The position numbers were made by a program, and so were the translations under genes. The notes under the pieces were generated by a model. The model was not told the origin of the DNA. It ran no database searches and worked only from the letters and a program-made list of their open reading frames with translations. Of a stretch of 64,000 nt of DNA, positions 40,381 to 49,543 are shown piece by piece (the first letter of the stretch is position 1; every line of letters starts with the position of its first letter). Origin of the DNA: Fimbriimonadaceae bacterium (GTDB lineage Bacteria; Armatimonadota; Fimbriimonadia; Fimbriimonadales; Fimbriimonadaceae); NCBI GenBank assembly GCA_026129685.1, contig JAHCHO010000005.1, positions 62,001-126,000 of the forward strand, in the 5' to 3' direction.

Positions 40381-41490
40381 TCAGACGCAGTCAACCGTGG
40401 CCTCGCCCCAGCCGCACCGTGCCGCCATCCGCGCGGCGGCCTGTTCCAGCGCGCGCATCGGTAGGCGGATCGGCGTATGGCGCTCGACGCGAAACTCGCA
40501 GCGCTTGGCTTTGCGCTCCACCCGGTAGGTGGCGGCGACGCGACCGCGCACCAGGACCGCCGCCTCGACCTGCCCGGCGATGCGGAACACGAAGGCGCGC
40601 TCGGACTCCGCCAGGTAGAGGGACTTGTCCCGGTGGGCGAGCACCATCGGATCGAACTTGGCGAGGAGGTTGACGGTCGCGGGCTCGGGGAGATCGCGTT
40701 GAATCGTCTCGAACCCGGCGTGGGTGAGGAAGACGGGTTCGCGGCGGCCCTTCATCGCCAGGGGCACGATGTCGTCGCGTTTCGCCAGGAACGCCCGGTC
40801 CACGGCGACTTTCGGCATGCCGGTCCAGTAGGCGAAGTCGCGCTTGGTCGCGGGGCCGTACGCGTCCAGGTAGCGAAGGAGGAGGTCGGCGGCCGCCTCG
40901 GTCTCACTTCCGTCGTGAGCGGAGGTGGCCGTCCAGTCGGCGCGCAGGGCGAACCGAGGCGAGGTTCCGTCCGGATCCACCATCAGCAGTTCGCCGAGGT
41001 ACGCGAGGCCCATCACGTCCACTCCCCATCCGGTCATCGCCATCGTTCGGAACGTGGGGACGCGGTCGTGGATGGTGCGGCGGCTCTGCGGTCCGTCGCG
41101 CAGGACCTCGCGCACCGCTTCGAGCAGACGGTCCGCCTCGGCGTCCGTCATCCCGCGCTTGCGCGTCATCCAATGGCGGTACCGGGCGTAAAGGCGGGGG
41201 CCGACGGCGGCGACGAGGAGGCCGTGGTCGGCCGGGTCGAAGGCGTGGAGCGTGTGGCGGATCGTCCAGCACTTCAGGACGGAGCGCTCCTGGGCGACCG
41301 CCCGTTCGGCCCAACCGGGGACGACCTTGGCGCGGGCCGCGACGGCGGTCTGGAGGCTACCGGCGTACTGAACCTGAACGGCGACGAGGCGACGCACGAC
41401 CTCGGCGGGACTCGGCAGGGGCGCGGAGAGGCCTTGCCGCGCGAGCAGGAAAGCGCGGGCGCGTTCGGGCGTGATTGGTAAGGGAGTCAC
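40381..41490 (-). CDS. AlkZ/YcaQ-like winged-helix DNA glycosylase family protein
   Basis: 369 residues from GTG 41490. HTH_42 family features: ERARAFLLARQGL start, VQVQYAGSLQTAVAAR containing the QxQ motif that is catalytic in AlkZ, VLKCWTIRHTLHAF, a wHTH at about 190-240 (YLDAYGPATKRDFAYWTGMP), and FDPMVLAHRDKSLYL in the C-terminal third. AlkZ unhooks interstrand crosslinks in Streptomyces; YcaQ acts on bulky alkyl adducts. Family placement is good, activity inferred. It is divergent from the HMG-CoA lyase gene. Confidence 0.82.
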   Translation of the reverse strand: MTPLPITPERARAFLLARQGLSAPLPSPAEVVRRLVAVQVQYAGSLQTAVAARAKVVPGWAERAVAQERSVLKCWTIRHTLHAFDPADHGLLVAAVGPRLYARYRHWMTRKRGMTDAEADRLLEAVREVLRDGPQSRRTIHDRVPTFRTMAMTGWGVDVMGLAYLGELLMVDPDGTSPRFALRADWTATSAHDGSETEAAADLLLRYLDAYGPATKRDFAYWTGMPKVAVDRAFLAKRDDIVPLAMKGRREPVFLTHAGFETIQRDLPEPATVNLLAKFDPMVLAHRDKSLYLAESERAFVFRIAGQVEAAVLVRGRVAATYRVERKAKRCEFRVERHTPIRLPMRALEQAAARMAARCGWGEATVDCV

Positions 41491-41563
41491 GCCGCCGTCT
41501 CCATGCGCCGCCTTGGGTTCATGAGCGGATTCTAGCCGCCAACCGGGTCGGCGCGGTGACAGG

Positions 41564-41569
41564 TACAAC
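41564..41569 (+). promoter_or_regulatory. candidate -10 element (TACAAC) for HMG-CoA lyase
   Basis: TACAAC ends six bases before ATG 41576, with no Shine-Dalgarno site in between. Same geometry as other leaderless candidates in the window. Confidence 0.35.
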
Positions 41570-41575
41570 CGGACG

Positions 41576-42466
41576 ATGGTGCGCATCGTCGAGGTGGGTC
41601 CGCGCGACGGACTTCAGAACGAATCGGTCCCGATTCCGACGGAGACGAAGCGATCGTTCGTCGAGGCGCTCTTGTCGGCGGGGCTTTTCGAGATTGAGGC
41701 GACGAGTTTCGTCTCGCCGAAGTGGGTGCCGCAGCTCGCCGACGCCTCGGAACTGCTGGCGAGCCTCGGGTCGCCCGAGGGCGCGCGGTTCAGCGCGCTC
41801 GTGCCGAATCGGACGGGCCTCGAACGCGCGTTGGCGTCGGGGGTCGGGCGGATCGCGGTGTTCACGGCGGCGAGCGACGCCTTTACCGTCAAGAACATCG
41901 GGATGACGGTCAAGGCGTCGCTGGCCACGTTCGCCGAGGTGGTGGCCGCGTTTCGGGCGGCGCGACCGGACGGTTGGGTGCGCGGCTACGTGAGTACGGC
42001 GTTCGAGTGTCCCTATGCGGGTCGGGTCGAACCGGCCGTGGTCGTTGGGGTGTGCACGCGGTTGCTGGAACTCGGGGTGGACGAGATCAGCCTGGGCGAC
42101 ACGATCGGGGTCGCCGCCCCTCGCGAGGTGCGGGCGCTGACGGCGGCGGTGCTCGGTTCGGTGCCGACTGGGATGTTGGCGTACCACTTCCACGACACGC
42201 GGGGGACGGCGATCGCGAACGTGGCCGAAGCCTTGGAGCATGGGGTGACGGCCTTCGACGCGAGCGCGGCGGGGCTGGGCGGTTGCCCTTACGCCCCGGG
42301 GGCGGGGGGCAACCTGGCAACCGAGGACCTCGTGTACTTCCTCGAGCGAAGCGGCGTGCCCACCGGGGTCGATCCGGTCGCCTTGGCGCGGGCGAGCCTG
42401 CCGGTCTTGGGCGTCTTGGGCCGCTCGCCCGGTTCGAAGGTCCAGCGGGCCGTCCTGGGCGCTTAG
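41576..42466 (+). CDS. hydroxymethylglutaryl-CoA lyase
   Basis: 296 residues with HMGL-like TIM-barrel signatures: VEVGPRDGLQNE near the start (metal-binding Asp), VSPKWVPQLADA, YVSTAFECPYAGRV, EISLGDTIGVAAPREV, YHFHDTRGTAIANV (metal-binding His pair) and GCPYAPGAGGNLATEDLVY, which carries the active Cys at about residue 240. It splits HMG-CoA into acetyl-CoA and acetoacetate in leucine breakdown. No other leucine-degradation gene adjoins. Its last 4 bp overlap the stop of the convergent gene. Confidence 0.93.
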   Translation: MVRIVEVGPRDGLQNESVPIPTETKRSFVEALLSAGLFEIEATSFVSPKWVPQLADASELLASLGSPEGARFSALVPNRTGLERALASGVGRIAVFTAASDAFTVKNIGMTVKASLATFAEVVAAFRAARPDGWVRGYVSTAFECPYAGRVEPAVVVGVCTRLLELGVDEISLGDTIGVAAPREVRALTAAVLGSVPTGMLAYHFHDTRGTAIANVAEALEHGVTAFDASAAGLGGCPYAPGAGGNLATEDLVYFLERSGVPTGVDPVALARASLPVLGVLGRSPGSKVQRAVLGA

Positions 42467-44007
42467 CCGAACCGCGCGGTGAGGACCCGGATCGCCCATT
42501 CCTCGACCGGGTGGTGACGAACCCAGACGTCGAGCGGCCCGATCCGGGCGACCTGCTCGGCGGCGTGGGCCTCCATGCGGGTACCGACCAGGTAGCAGGC
42601 GGCGAGGAGACGGCGAAGACGCCGGTTGTCGTCGAACCGAAGCAATTCCTCCAGCAGGCGGGCGGCTTGGTCGAAGAGGCCGTGCTCGATGTAGACGCAG
42701 GCGGCCTCGACCGCAGCCGGGGGATCTTCGGCAAGATCGCGGAGCAGCGGGCTGGGTTCCGAGCCTTCGGCCACGGGTTGGGCGAGGAAACTCTCGGCGC
42801 GCAGGGCCGGTTCGAAGGGGGCCAAAAAGTGGGCGTTGAGGAGGGCCGGACTCTCTTCGTCGCGGCCTTGCAGACGGTGGGCGACGGCCTGACCCCACCA
42901 GGCGAGGGGATCCTCCGCGTTGTGCAGAAGGGCGCATTCGAACCGGGCTTCGGCTTCCGCAAAGTCGCCGTCGCGCATCGCCTGGACCGCCGCGAGGGTA
43001 TGGGAGGCGGCGCGTAGCGGGAAGCAGGCTTCGGCGCGGTCGATCTCGTCGTCGACACGCTCAAGGGCTTCGAAACCGGCGGCGGCGGCGAAGAACCGGC
43101 GCTCGGCGTCGCCTAAGGTCCCTTCGGGTGACGGCTCGGCCCTCGGCGAGGCGGGGGGGGCGTCTCGTTCCCAGGCCAGCTTGAGGCGTCCGTCGGGGCC
43201 GACGAGAGCCAATTTCCGGGGTTCGGATAGGCCGTTCAGGTCGACTTGCAGAGCGCGCTCGGCATAGAGATAGGCGGGCAGGGTGTAGGTCCGGCCATCC
43301 TCGGCGAGGAGGTCGAGCCGATGGTCGGGGAGGGTGCGGTGGGCTTGGACGATCAAGGTTTCGCCGATGGAGAGGGTCACGTCCTCGTCAAACGCCTCGA
43401 CGCTCGGAAGCCCACTGACGGGGGCGAGGGCGAACCGCCAGGTTTCCGTCTCGCGGGGGTAGAAGACCTTGGAGGGCCGAGGGACGCTGAGCCAACCGTC
43501 GTCGAACCCGGCCGGGCTCAGGTCGCACGCGCGGCCGAACAAGGCGAGGCCGGTCTGGCCTTTGGGAACGTGGGCGCAGATTCCCCGGCCTTCGTGGGTT
43601 CGGAGCAGCCCGCCGGGGCCGCCGAGGTCCGCCTCGATGCCCAGACGTCCCCAGCCGGGGCGGGTCGCGAGGCGGCTGAACAGGCGGGCCTCGACGGCCA
43701 CTCGAGCCAAGCCGGGAACGACCTCGTACCGGATCAGGAAGGAGAAACCGTCGGGCAACAGACCGCCGACGAGGAGCGATGCCGGCTCGTGCTCTTCGGA
43801 AGGCTCGTTCGGCGCGAACCGGACCTTGCCGCGCGGGGACGGGCCGGTGAACCGTAGCAGACCTCCGAGCGTCTCCCGATTCGTTCGCTTGTCGAAGAGG
43901 CCGACCATCCGGCCGTCTTCGTCGAAGTCCGCGCGCAGGAGGGGGTTCTCGAGTCGCCAAGCCGGGGTGGCGGTTTCGGCGCGGAGGTCGGTCACACGGG
44001 CGGCCAT
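42463..44007 (-). CDS. beta-sandwich (GH38 C-terminal-like) plus TPR-like protein
   Basis: 514 residues. The first part (RLENPLLRADFDEDGRMVGL, then FDKRTNRETLGG) resembles the beta-sandwich that follows the catalytic domain in GH38 mannosidases or that opens DUF5107 proteins. The C-terminal ~200 residues are helical TPR-like repeats (AVQAMRDGDFAEAEARFECA, NAEDPLAWWGQAVAHRL, AACVYIEHGLFDQAARLLEE). No signal peptide is seen. No catalytic residues can be assigned. An eight-G tract (8 C on the coding strand, 43153-43160) lies inside the gene, and the frame there is intact. Confidence 0.6.
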   Translation of the reverse strand: MAARVTDLRAETATPAWRLENPLLRADFDEDGRMVGLFDKRTNRETLGGLLRFTGPSPRGKVRFAPNEPSEEHEPASLLVGGLLPDGFSFLIRYEVVPGLARVAVEARLFSRLATRPGWGRLGIEADLGGPGGLLRTHEGRGICAHVPKGQTGLALFGRACDLSPAGFDDGWLSVPRPSKVFYPRETETWRFALAPVSGLPSVEAFDEDVTLSIGETLIVQAHRTLPDHRLDLLAEDGRTYTLPAYLYAERALQVDLNGLSEPRKLALVGPDGRLKLAWERDAPPASPRAEPSPEGTLGDAERRFFAAAAGFEALERVDDEIDRAEACFPLRAASHTLAAVQAMRDGDFAEAEARFECALLHNAEDPLAWWGQAVAHRLQGRDEESPALLNAHFLAPFEPALRAESFLAQPVAEGSEPSPLLRDLAEDPPAAVEAACVYIEHGLFDQAARLLEELLRFDDNRRLRRLLAACYLVGTRMEAHAAEQVARIGPLDVWVRHHPVEEWAIRVLTARFG

Positions 44008-44072
44008 AGGGGACCGCAGGTTACCAGCCCACCCGGAGGATGGGGAAAACTCGCCGCGATCGCCCGCTTCGT

Positions 44073-44100
44073 TTGAAGGTTCGCTCCCGTCCCTTACGAT
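44073..44100 (+). promoter_or_regulatory. candidate ftsZ promoter
   Basis: TTGAAG (44073-44078), 16-bp spacer, TACGAT (44095-44100). The ATG is 56 bp further on, leaving a leader of roughly 50 nt. Confidence 0.5.
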
Positions 44101-44156
44101 AGGCGCAGAGGCCCGATCCGCGCACCCCCGTGATTCTTGGTTAGGAACCCTCGTCC

Positions 44157-45302
44157 ATGATTGCAGCCAATCTCTTCGACACTCTCGCCCACATCAAGGT
44201 GATCGGCGTCGGCGGCGCCGGCACGAACGCGGTGAACCGGATGATCCTCGAGGGCGTCGAGGGCGTGGAGTTCATCGCCATGAACACGGACGCCCAAGCG
44301 CTCGCGCACGCGCGGGCGGGCACCCGGCTCCAACTCGGGGCGGGGCTGACCAAGGGGCTCGGCGCGGGCGGAGATCCCGGCGTCGGCGAGGCGGCGGCGA
44401 AAGAGAGCGCGAAGGCGATCGAGGAAGCGCTCGGCGACGCGGACATGGTGTTCGTCACCGCCGGCATGGGGGGCGGAACGGGCACGGGGGCGGCGGCGGT
44501 CGTCGCGGAGATCGCCAAGGCGCGCGGGATTCTTACGGTGGGAGTCGTGACCAAGCCGTTCACCTTCGAGGGCCCGAAGCGCCGACGGCTGGCCGAGGTC
44601 GGCGCGGAAGAGTTGAAGCACCGGGTGGACACTTTGATCACGGTGCCGAACGACAAGTTGCTCGGACTGGTCGAAAAGCGGACCTCGATGCAGCAGGCGT
44701 TCGCGGTCGCGGACGACGTGTTGCGTCAGGGCGTTCAGGGCGTGAGCGACATCGTTCTCCAGCCGGGCGTCATCAACGTGGACTTCGCGGACGTGCGTTC
44801 GGTCATGAGCAACGCGGGGGTGGCGCTCATGGGGTTGGGCCGCGGCTCCGGTCCCCGGCGGGCGCGGATGGCGGCCGAGAACGCCGCGAACAGCCCGCTT
44901 CTCGAGACGCGGATCGACGGTGCGAAGCGCATGCTCGTGAACATCAGCGCGGGCGCGGACTTCACGATCGGCGAAGCCCACGAGGCGATGGAGCACATCC
45001 TCCAGTTCACGGACGAGGAGGACGTCGAGATCATCATGGGGCACGTCCTGCGCGAGCACCCCGAGGGTGAGGTTCGGATCACGATCCTGGCGGCGGGGAT
45101 GGACCCGAGCTACCAGCGGATCGAGAAGGCGAAGGACGTGTTCGTCCGGCGCGAAGAGCCCGCCCGACCCGTCAAGCGCGAACCCGCGCCCGAACCCGTC
45201 GCGGTCGCGCCCGCCCGTCGGCAAGACACGACGCCGATCGAACTGGACGAACTCGATCTCGATATCCCGACTTTCCTGCGCCGTCAAAGACTCGGCGGTT
45301 GA
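44157..45302 (+). CDS. ftsZ: cell division protein FtsZ
   Basis: 381 residues. The GTP-binding tubulin signature GGGTGTG lies at 105-111 and the N-terminal loop [13 protein letters not shown] at 18-30; the T7 loop region reads [20 protein letters not shown]. The C-terminal linker is Pro/Arg/Val-rich and ends in the conserved membrane-tether binding peptide DIPTFLRR. FtsZ polymerises into the division ring. ftsA and the dcw cluster are not adjacent, so ftsZ appears as a single-gene unit behind its own promoter. Confidence 0.98.
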   Translation: MIAANLFDTLAHIKVIGVGGAGTNAVNRMILEGVEGVEFIAMNTDAQALAHARAGTRLQLGAGLTKGLGAGGDPGVGEAAAKESAKAIEEALGDADMVFVTAGMGGGTGTGAAAVVAEIAKARGILTVGVVTKPFTFEGPKRRRLAEVGAEELKHRVDTLITVPNDKLLGLVEKRTSMQQAFAVADDVLRQGVQGVSDIVLQPGVINVDFADVRSVMSNAGVALMGLGRGSGPRRARMAAENAANSPLLETRIDGAKRMLVNISAGADFTIGEAHEAMEHILQFTDEEDVEIIMGHVLREHPEGEVRITILAAGMDPSYQRIEKAKDVFVRREEPARPVKREPAPEPVAVAPARRQDTTPIELDELDLDIPTFLRRQRLGG

Positions 45303-45406
45303 CGGAGACCTTCCCTAACCGGCGCGGCCACCCATCTTCGCTCCCTGGGGTGCGCCGCGTCGGTGCCGGGCCACTTTTTGGCTGAATCCGAGAACTTCGG
45401 ATCGTC

Positions 45407-45412
45407 TATTCT
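45407..45412 (+). promoter_or_regulatory. candidate -10 element (TATTCT) for the YCII-repeat gene
   Basis: TATTCT ends six bases before ATG 45419, again without a Shine-Dalgarno site. Confidence 0.35.
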
Positions 45413-45418
45413 TGCGCG

Positions 45419-46123
45419 ATGCACGCTCACTTCCTGCTCTTCCCGGTTCTATGCGTCGCGCTCGCGGGGCTTTCTCTCGCGGAGAGTGGCGACACGAAGG
45501 ACTACCGTTTCGTCCTGCTGGTCGCGGGTAAGAACCGCAAGGAGTTGCCGACGGAGGAGGCGACCAAGCTCCAAGAGGGCCATATGGGGAACCTGAATCG
45601 CCTCTTTGGGATGGGCAAGCTCGTCGGCGCGGGGCCGATGGCGGACGCGGGACGCATCCGAGGGATCGGGATCATGGTGACCGACACCCTTGACGAGGCG
45701 CGGAAGCTGATGAACGAAGACCCGGCGGTGATGGCGGGTCAGCTGGATATCGAGGTTCTGGATTGGCGGGGTCCGGCGAACTTCCTGGGCAAGACCTTCA
45801 AGGAGCCGATGGAGCTGACGAACACCACCCTCGCGTTCTGCAACCGTGGACCGAAGTTCGACACGTTGCTCCCGGCGGACTCCGAGCGCCTCCGGAAGGA
45901 ACACGTCGCGTACCTCGAGGGCATTCGAGGCGAGATCGTCGCTGAGGGGTCGTTCTTGACCGACCACCATCGGCAGACCATGACGATCCTCATGAAGAAC
46001 GATTTGGGCCTTGCGGAGAAGCTGATTTCGGAGAGTCCGGCGGTGAAGGGCGGACTCTACTCGGTCGAGGTCTACCGGTGGTGGTACGCGAAAGGGCTGC
46101 TTCCGGCGAAAGACGGCGGCTAG
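45419..46123 (+). CDS. exported protein with two YCII-related domains
   Basis: 234 residues with a signal peptide (MHAHFLLFPVLCVALAGLSLAE). Two YciI-like modules follow: about 27-115 (EEATKLQEGHMGNLNRLFGM, GAGPMADAGRIRGIGIMVTD, EDPAVMAGQLDIEVLDW) and about 125-225 (LRKEHVAYLEGIRG, VAEGSFLTDHHRQTMTILMK, ESPAVKGGLYSVEVYRW). The His in each HM/HV block is the usual conserved YCII residue. Function unknown in exported members. The stop shares 4 bp with the convergent kinase gene's stop. Confidence 0.82.
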   Translation: MHAHFLLFPVLCVALAGLSLAESGDTKDYRFVLLVAGKNRKELPTEEATKLQEGHMGNLNRLFGMGKLVGAGPMADAGRIRGIGIMVTDTLDEARKLMNEDPAVMAGQLDIEVLDWRGPANFLGKTFKEPMELTNTTLAFCNRGPKFDTLLPADSERLRKEHVAYLEGIRGEIVAEGSFLTDHHRQTMTILMKNDLGLAEKLISESPAVKGGLYSVEVYRWWYAKGLLPAKDGG

Positions 46124-46680
46124 CCGGCGACGATCAGGTCGGCGCGGGCGCGCGGCTCGTAGGCGGCGAAGTAGTCCAGGTCGTTCGGACCCCAAACTTC
46201 GGTCCACCGAGCGTCATGGTCGACGCCGTACTCCTTGCGGTCCCGTTCCATGCCTCGCGCAAGGGCCACCTCGAAAGGGGTGTCGAGCCAGACCGTCAGG
46301 TCGAAGAGCCCGTTCAGACCGGGGTGGAACAGTCCGATGCCCTCCACGATTAGGGTAGCCCCCGTTTGGACTGGCACGGCCTCGCCCAGGACCCCCGTGA
46401 CGAAATCGGCCGGACGGTAGCGGACCGGGCGGCCGCCTAGGGCGGGCATCAACACTTCTTCGCGCAACCGGTCCCGGTCGATCGCGCCCCAGTCCGCGCA
46501 ACGAACGTCGCGATCCGGGCGCCAGAAAGCGTCGGCACCGACCACGACCGCATTTCCGATCTCGTCCGCCAAGGTCCGGGCGAAGGTGGACTTGCCGGCC
46601 CCCCCGAAGCCGGAGATGCCGAGGATGGGTGGGCGACCGAGCGGAGGGAGTCGCTCCAACCGATCGAGGACCCGGCTCAC
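46120..46680 (-). CDS. uridine kinase-like P-loop NTPase
   Basis: 186 residues. Walker A is GFGGAGKSTFA at about 24-34; VVVGADAFWRP and TLIVEGIGLFHPGL follow, then LTVWLDTPFEVALARGMERD with the lid arginines. The order fits uridine kinase/phosphoribulokinase-type nucleoside kinases; the substrate is not certain. GTG at 46680 is the start; it is 4 bp downstream of the DppA gene stop on the same strand, suggesting an operon. Confidence 0.85.
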   Translation of the reverse strand: MSRVLDRLERLPPLGRPPILGISGFGGAGKSTFARTLADEIGNAVVVGADAFWRPDRDVRCADWGAIDRDRLREEVLMPALGGRPVRYRPADFVTGVLGEAVPVQTGATLIVEGIGLFHPGLNGLFDLTVWLDTPFEVALARGMERDRKEYGVDHDARWTEVWGPNDLDYFAAYEPRARADLIVAG

Positions 46681-46684
46681 GTTT

Positions 46685-47527
46685 TTAGCCGTTCCCGGAC
46701 CCGAGGGAGGCCATCGCGATCATCTGCCGGGCGGCTTGGTGGGCCTCGTGGTAGGAGGGTGCGACGTACTCGAGGGTGAAGGCGTCGAGCCGAACCATGC
46801 CGATTCCGCGGCCCGCGACGTCCGCCTCCTCCGATCGGTTGAACTCGATCTTCACCGAAACGGGCGGGGCGGGAAGCCACGGCCGAATCCGGGCACGATT
46901 CTCCAAGCCCGTCCGCACGGCGCGCTCGATGAGGGGGGCGGTCTCGTGCGGGTGGAGCACCCGCCCCATGTATCGCCCGAAGCCGTCTTTCACCGGAGCG
47001 ACGCCAATGTCGTCGCCCAGCAAAGCCTGGGCCTCGCGGCATCCGGCGGCGTCGCTGCTGATCGCGACCACGGGCACACCGTAGTGCCCGGCGATGCCCG
47101 TGCTCATGGCGATCTCGCCCGCCGGCATTCCGTTGAACCACAGGCGGTGGACCTGGCCGGAAATCGTGTGCTCCATGATGCCGTGGAGGGTGCCCGCCAT
47201 CGCGTGGTAGCCGATGAGAAGCGCGGCGTCGAACGTCGCGTCCACCCCGATCATCATGCCGTCGTTGAGGCTGCCCGTTCCCGTGACGAGCGAAACGCCC
47301 GGCTCGAGGTCGGAGACGATCAGGTTTTTCGAGTTGCCGTGAGAGTCCTTGATGACGATGTCTTCCGCGCCGGCGCTACGGCACGCTCGGATGGCGGCGT
47401 TCACGTCGTGGGTCATCATTTCGCGCGCCCATCGGAAGTCGTAGTGGTCTCCGCTGGGACGTCCGCACTGGGACCACGTCACAAGGCCGGTGATGCCTTC
47501 GATATCGGCGGAGATGTAGACGCGCAT
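46685..47527 (-). CDS. M55 family D-aminopeptidase (DppA-like)
   Basis: 280 residues. M55 signatures: ISADIEGITGLV at 5-16 (the metal-binding SxDxEG), VIKDSHGNSKNLI around 59-71, LIGYHAMAGT around 104-113 with the metal-binding His, and VAISSDAAGCREAQ. DppA is a zinc D-aminopeptidase forming a decameric barrel that digests D-Ala-containing peptides. It is followed by a nucleoside-kinase-like gene. No dppBCDE transport genes adjoin it. Confidence 0.92.
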   Translation of the reverse strand: MRVYISADIEGITGLVTWSQCGRPSGDHYDFRWAREMMTHDVNAAIRACRSAGAEDIVIKDSHGNSKNLIVSDLEPGVSLVTGTGSLNDGMMIGVDATFDAALLIGYHAMAGTLHGIMEHTISGQVHRLWFNGMPAGEIAMSTGIAGHYGVPVVAISSDAAGCREAQALLGDDIGVAPVKDGFGRYMGRVLHPHETAPLIERAVRTGLENRARIRPWLPAPPVSVKIEFNRSEEADVAGRGIGMVRLDAFTLEYVAPSYHEAHQAARQMIAMASLGSGNG

Positions 47528-47781
47528 GATTCCGCTCTATTCGCGGCGGTTTCCGGCGATCCCTGCCGGGGATGGTACGGCGAGGGAGGGGGGGAAAGTT
47601 CGGCAAATGGCGGGCACCCGGGACCTTTGAGGCCGAGGCCCTTCGTAATCAATGGTGACCGTACCGATCGGACGCGTTCCGGGTTCCTAGTTCCGAGGCA
47701 ATTCTGATTCGTGGTCATCCGAGGGACCCCCCGGCGAAGGACGATCGCGCGGTCTCGCTACCATTGGAGGAACACAACCTA

Positions 47782-48702
47782 ATGAAGATCCGACGTGGTT
47801 TCACGTTGATCGAACTGCTCGTCGTTATCGCGATCATCGCGATCCTCGCCGCCATCCTCTTCCCCGTCTTCGCGCAGGCCAAGGAGTCCGCCAAGAAGAC
47901 GAGCAGCCTGAGCAACGTCAAGCAGATGGGCACGGCGATGGCGATCTACTCCGCGGACTGCGACGACCTGATGGCGCTCGGCTACACGACGCGCGCCGAC
48001 GGAACGGTGCGCTGGAACACGATCCACCCGATTCCGGTGAACTGGAAGACGCTCGATACCTGGGCCGACCCGGTCGTGCAGGGTCAGAACCGGACGTACT
48101 GGGCCAACGCGATGATCGCCTACATGAAGAGCTGGGACATCATGGACAACAGCGGCTTCGCGAAGGTGACCTCGACGGCCGACGCCGCCGACTTCGCGGT
48201 GGCGAACAAGCCGGCGCCGCCCGCGAGCCAGAACTTCACGTTCAACGGACTCCTCTCCGCGATGAGCAACTCGGAGGTCGCGATGCCCTCGAAGCTCGTC
48301 ATGTTCTGGCAGGGGCACGGGAACTCGGCGTGGTACGGCCGTTCGCTGACCAACCCTACGTTGCGGTGCGACGCGACGACGGGTGGACCTTGCCGGTTCA
48401 CGCCGGGCGGCCCTCCGCAGGCCGGCGCGAGCGGCGGCTACGCTTGGTTCTGGCCGAGCACCACCACGAAAGCCTGGGTCTACGGCGACGGGATGAACGC
48501 GTCTCGCACCGACACGTCGGCGAAGTTCTTCAAGGTCGGCCCGAAGGGCACGACGGTGAACCTCAACACCGACTACTACGGCACTCCGTTCGCGGCGATC
48601 GACGACACGGGCACGCTCGTCTCCATGTGGGGGTGCACGCGTTCCGGCGCCACCGCCTCCTACTCCTGCTTCTTCCGCCCCGACCAGGACCTGCTCCGCT
48701 AA
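47782..48702 (+). CDS. type IV prepilin-like/pseudopilin protein
   Basis: 306 residues. Short leader MKIRRG, then [20 protein letters not shown] and [19 protein letters not shown]; cleavage after Gly-6. The C-terminal part has two Cys pairs ([27 protein letters not shown]) and Trp/Gly-rich turns ([20 protein letters not shown]). GGAGGAA at 47766-47772 sets ATG 47782 as start. It is monocistronic and followed by a strong hairpin. The 254 bp upstream, back to the DppA start, hold no recognisable gene; I see only an A/T-enriched stretch near 47648-47710. Confidence 0.92.
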   Translation: MKIRRGFTLIELLVVIAIIAILAAILFPVFAQAKESAKKTSSLSNVKQMGTAMAIYSADCDDLMALGYTTRADGTVRWNTIHPIPVNWKTLDTWADPVVQGQNRTYWANAMIAYMKSWDIMDNSGFAKVTSTADAADFAVANKPAPPASQNFTFNGLLSAMSNSEVAMPSKLVMFWQGHGNSAWYGRSLTNPTLRCDATTGGPCRFTPGGPPQAGASGGYAWFWPSTTTKAWVYGDGMNASRTDTSAKFFKVGPKGTTVNLNTDYYGTPFAAIDDTGTLVSMWGCTRSGATASYSCFFRPDQDLLR

Positions 48703-48722
48703 CGGACGCAGCCGGACGACCC

Positions 48723-48756
48723 AACGGCCCTCCGATCTCGCGATCGGGGGGCCGTT
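48723..48756 (+). terminator. long hairpin after the prepilin gene
   Basis: A 15-bp stem (48723-48737 with 48742-48756, one G-U pair) around a 4-nt loop, 20 bp after the stop codon. The T-tract is poor (CCTATT), so it may act with Rho or as an mRNA-end stabiliser. Confidence 0.6.
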
Positions 48757-48824
48757 CCTATTCCGGGTATCCTTGGCGGAACCCTGTTCCTCGTGCGCGA
48801 GGAACCGCAACGACCGTAGGGCCT

Positions 48825-49112
48825 ATGAGAAAGTACGAAGTCATTTTCATCGTCCGCGCCGACATGCCGGACGCCGACATCCAGAAGATCGCCGATCGCT
48901 ACAAGGCCGCCGCCGAGGAAAAGGGCGCGGTGGTCGAGAAAGCGGAGAAGTGGGAGAAGCGCAAGCTCGCCTACGAGATCGACAACCACAAAGAGGGCAA
49001 CTACGTCATTCTGTTGCTCGAGGGCGACGCCACCGTGCCCGCCCACCTGAACCGTCTTCTGCGCATCAACGACGACGTCATCCGTCACCGCATCTTCAGC
49101 CTCGAGGACTAG
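48825..49112 (+). CDS. rpsF: 30S ribosomal protein S6
   Basis: 95 residues, normal length for S6. Signature blocks are MRKYEVIFIVRADMPDADI and WEKRKLAYEIDNHKEGNYVI, ending NRLLRINDDVIRHRIFSLED. S6 binds the central domain of 16S rRNA with S18. GTAGGG lies just upstream of the ATG. It starts the classical rpsF-ssb pair, but rpsR and rplI do not follow. Confidence 0.97.
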   Translation: MRKYEVIFIVRADMPDADIQKIADRYKAAAEEKGAVVEKAEKWEKRKLAYEIDNHKEGNYVILLLEGDATVPAHLNRLLRINDDVIRHRIFSLED

Positions 49113-49114
49113 CC

Positions 49115-49540
49115 ATGCTCAATCGGGTCATCCTGATCGGCCGTTTGACTCGCGACCCCGAACTCCGGAACACGACCACCGGAAAGAGCGTCGTCGAGTT
49201 TTCCATCGCCGTGGACAAGCGGTTCAAGCCGAAAGACGGGTCTGCCGCGGCGGACTTCTTCAAGGTCAAGGCGTGGGGGCAGACCGCCGAGTTCGTCAAC
49301 AACTACCTGACCAAGGGCCGTTTGGTCGCGGTGGACGGCCGGCTCGAAACGCGCAAGTATCAGGCCCAGGACGGGACAAATCGCGAGGTCGTCGAGGTCG
49401 TCGCCGACGACGTCCGAGGATTGGACCGTCCGCGGGACGACCAAGGCGGGGGTTCGTCGCCACGGACGCACGAGAGCGGTGGGGCGGGCGGCTCAGCCGT
49501 CCCGGACGCGGACGAGTACGATCCGTTCGCGGACGAATAA
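49115..49540 (+). CDS. ssb: single-stranded DNA-binding protein
   Basis: 141 residues, starting 2 bp after rpsF. The OB-fold blocks are MLNRVILIGRLTRDPELRN, VVEFSIAVDKRFK, ADFFKVKAWGQTAEFVNNYL and GRLVAVDGRLETRKY, then a Gly/Ser-rich tail. The acidic tip is DADEYDPFADE: the DPF element of the SSB interaction tip sits three residues from the C-terminus instead of at the very end. SSB coats single-stranded DNA and recruits repair proteins through this tip. Confidence 0.96.
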   Translation: MLNRVILIGRLTRDPELRNTTTGKSVVEFSIAVDKRFKPKDGSAAADFFKVKAWGQTAEFVNNYLTKGRLVAVDGRLETRKYQAQDGTNREVVEVVADDVRGLDRPRDDQGGGSSPRTHESGGAGGSAVPDADEYDPFADE

Positions 49541-49543
49541 CCC

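Noticed and set aside
43153-43160. Eight-G tract as a second phase-variable site
   Set aside because: The frame of the gene on the minus strand is intact through the run and the tract lies in mid-gene, not at a start or signal peptide.
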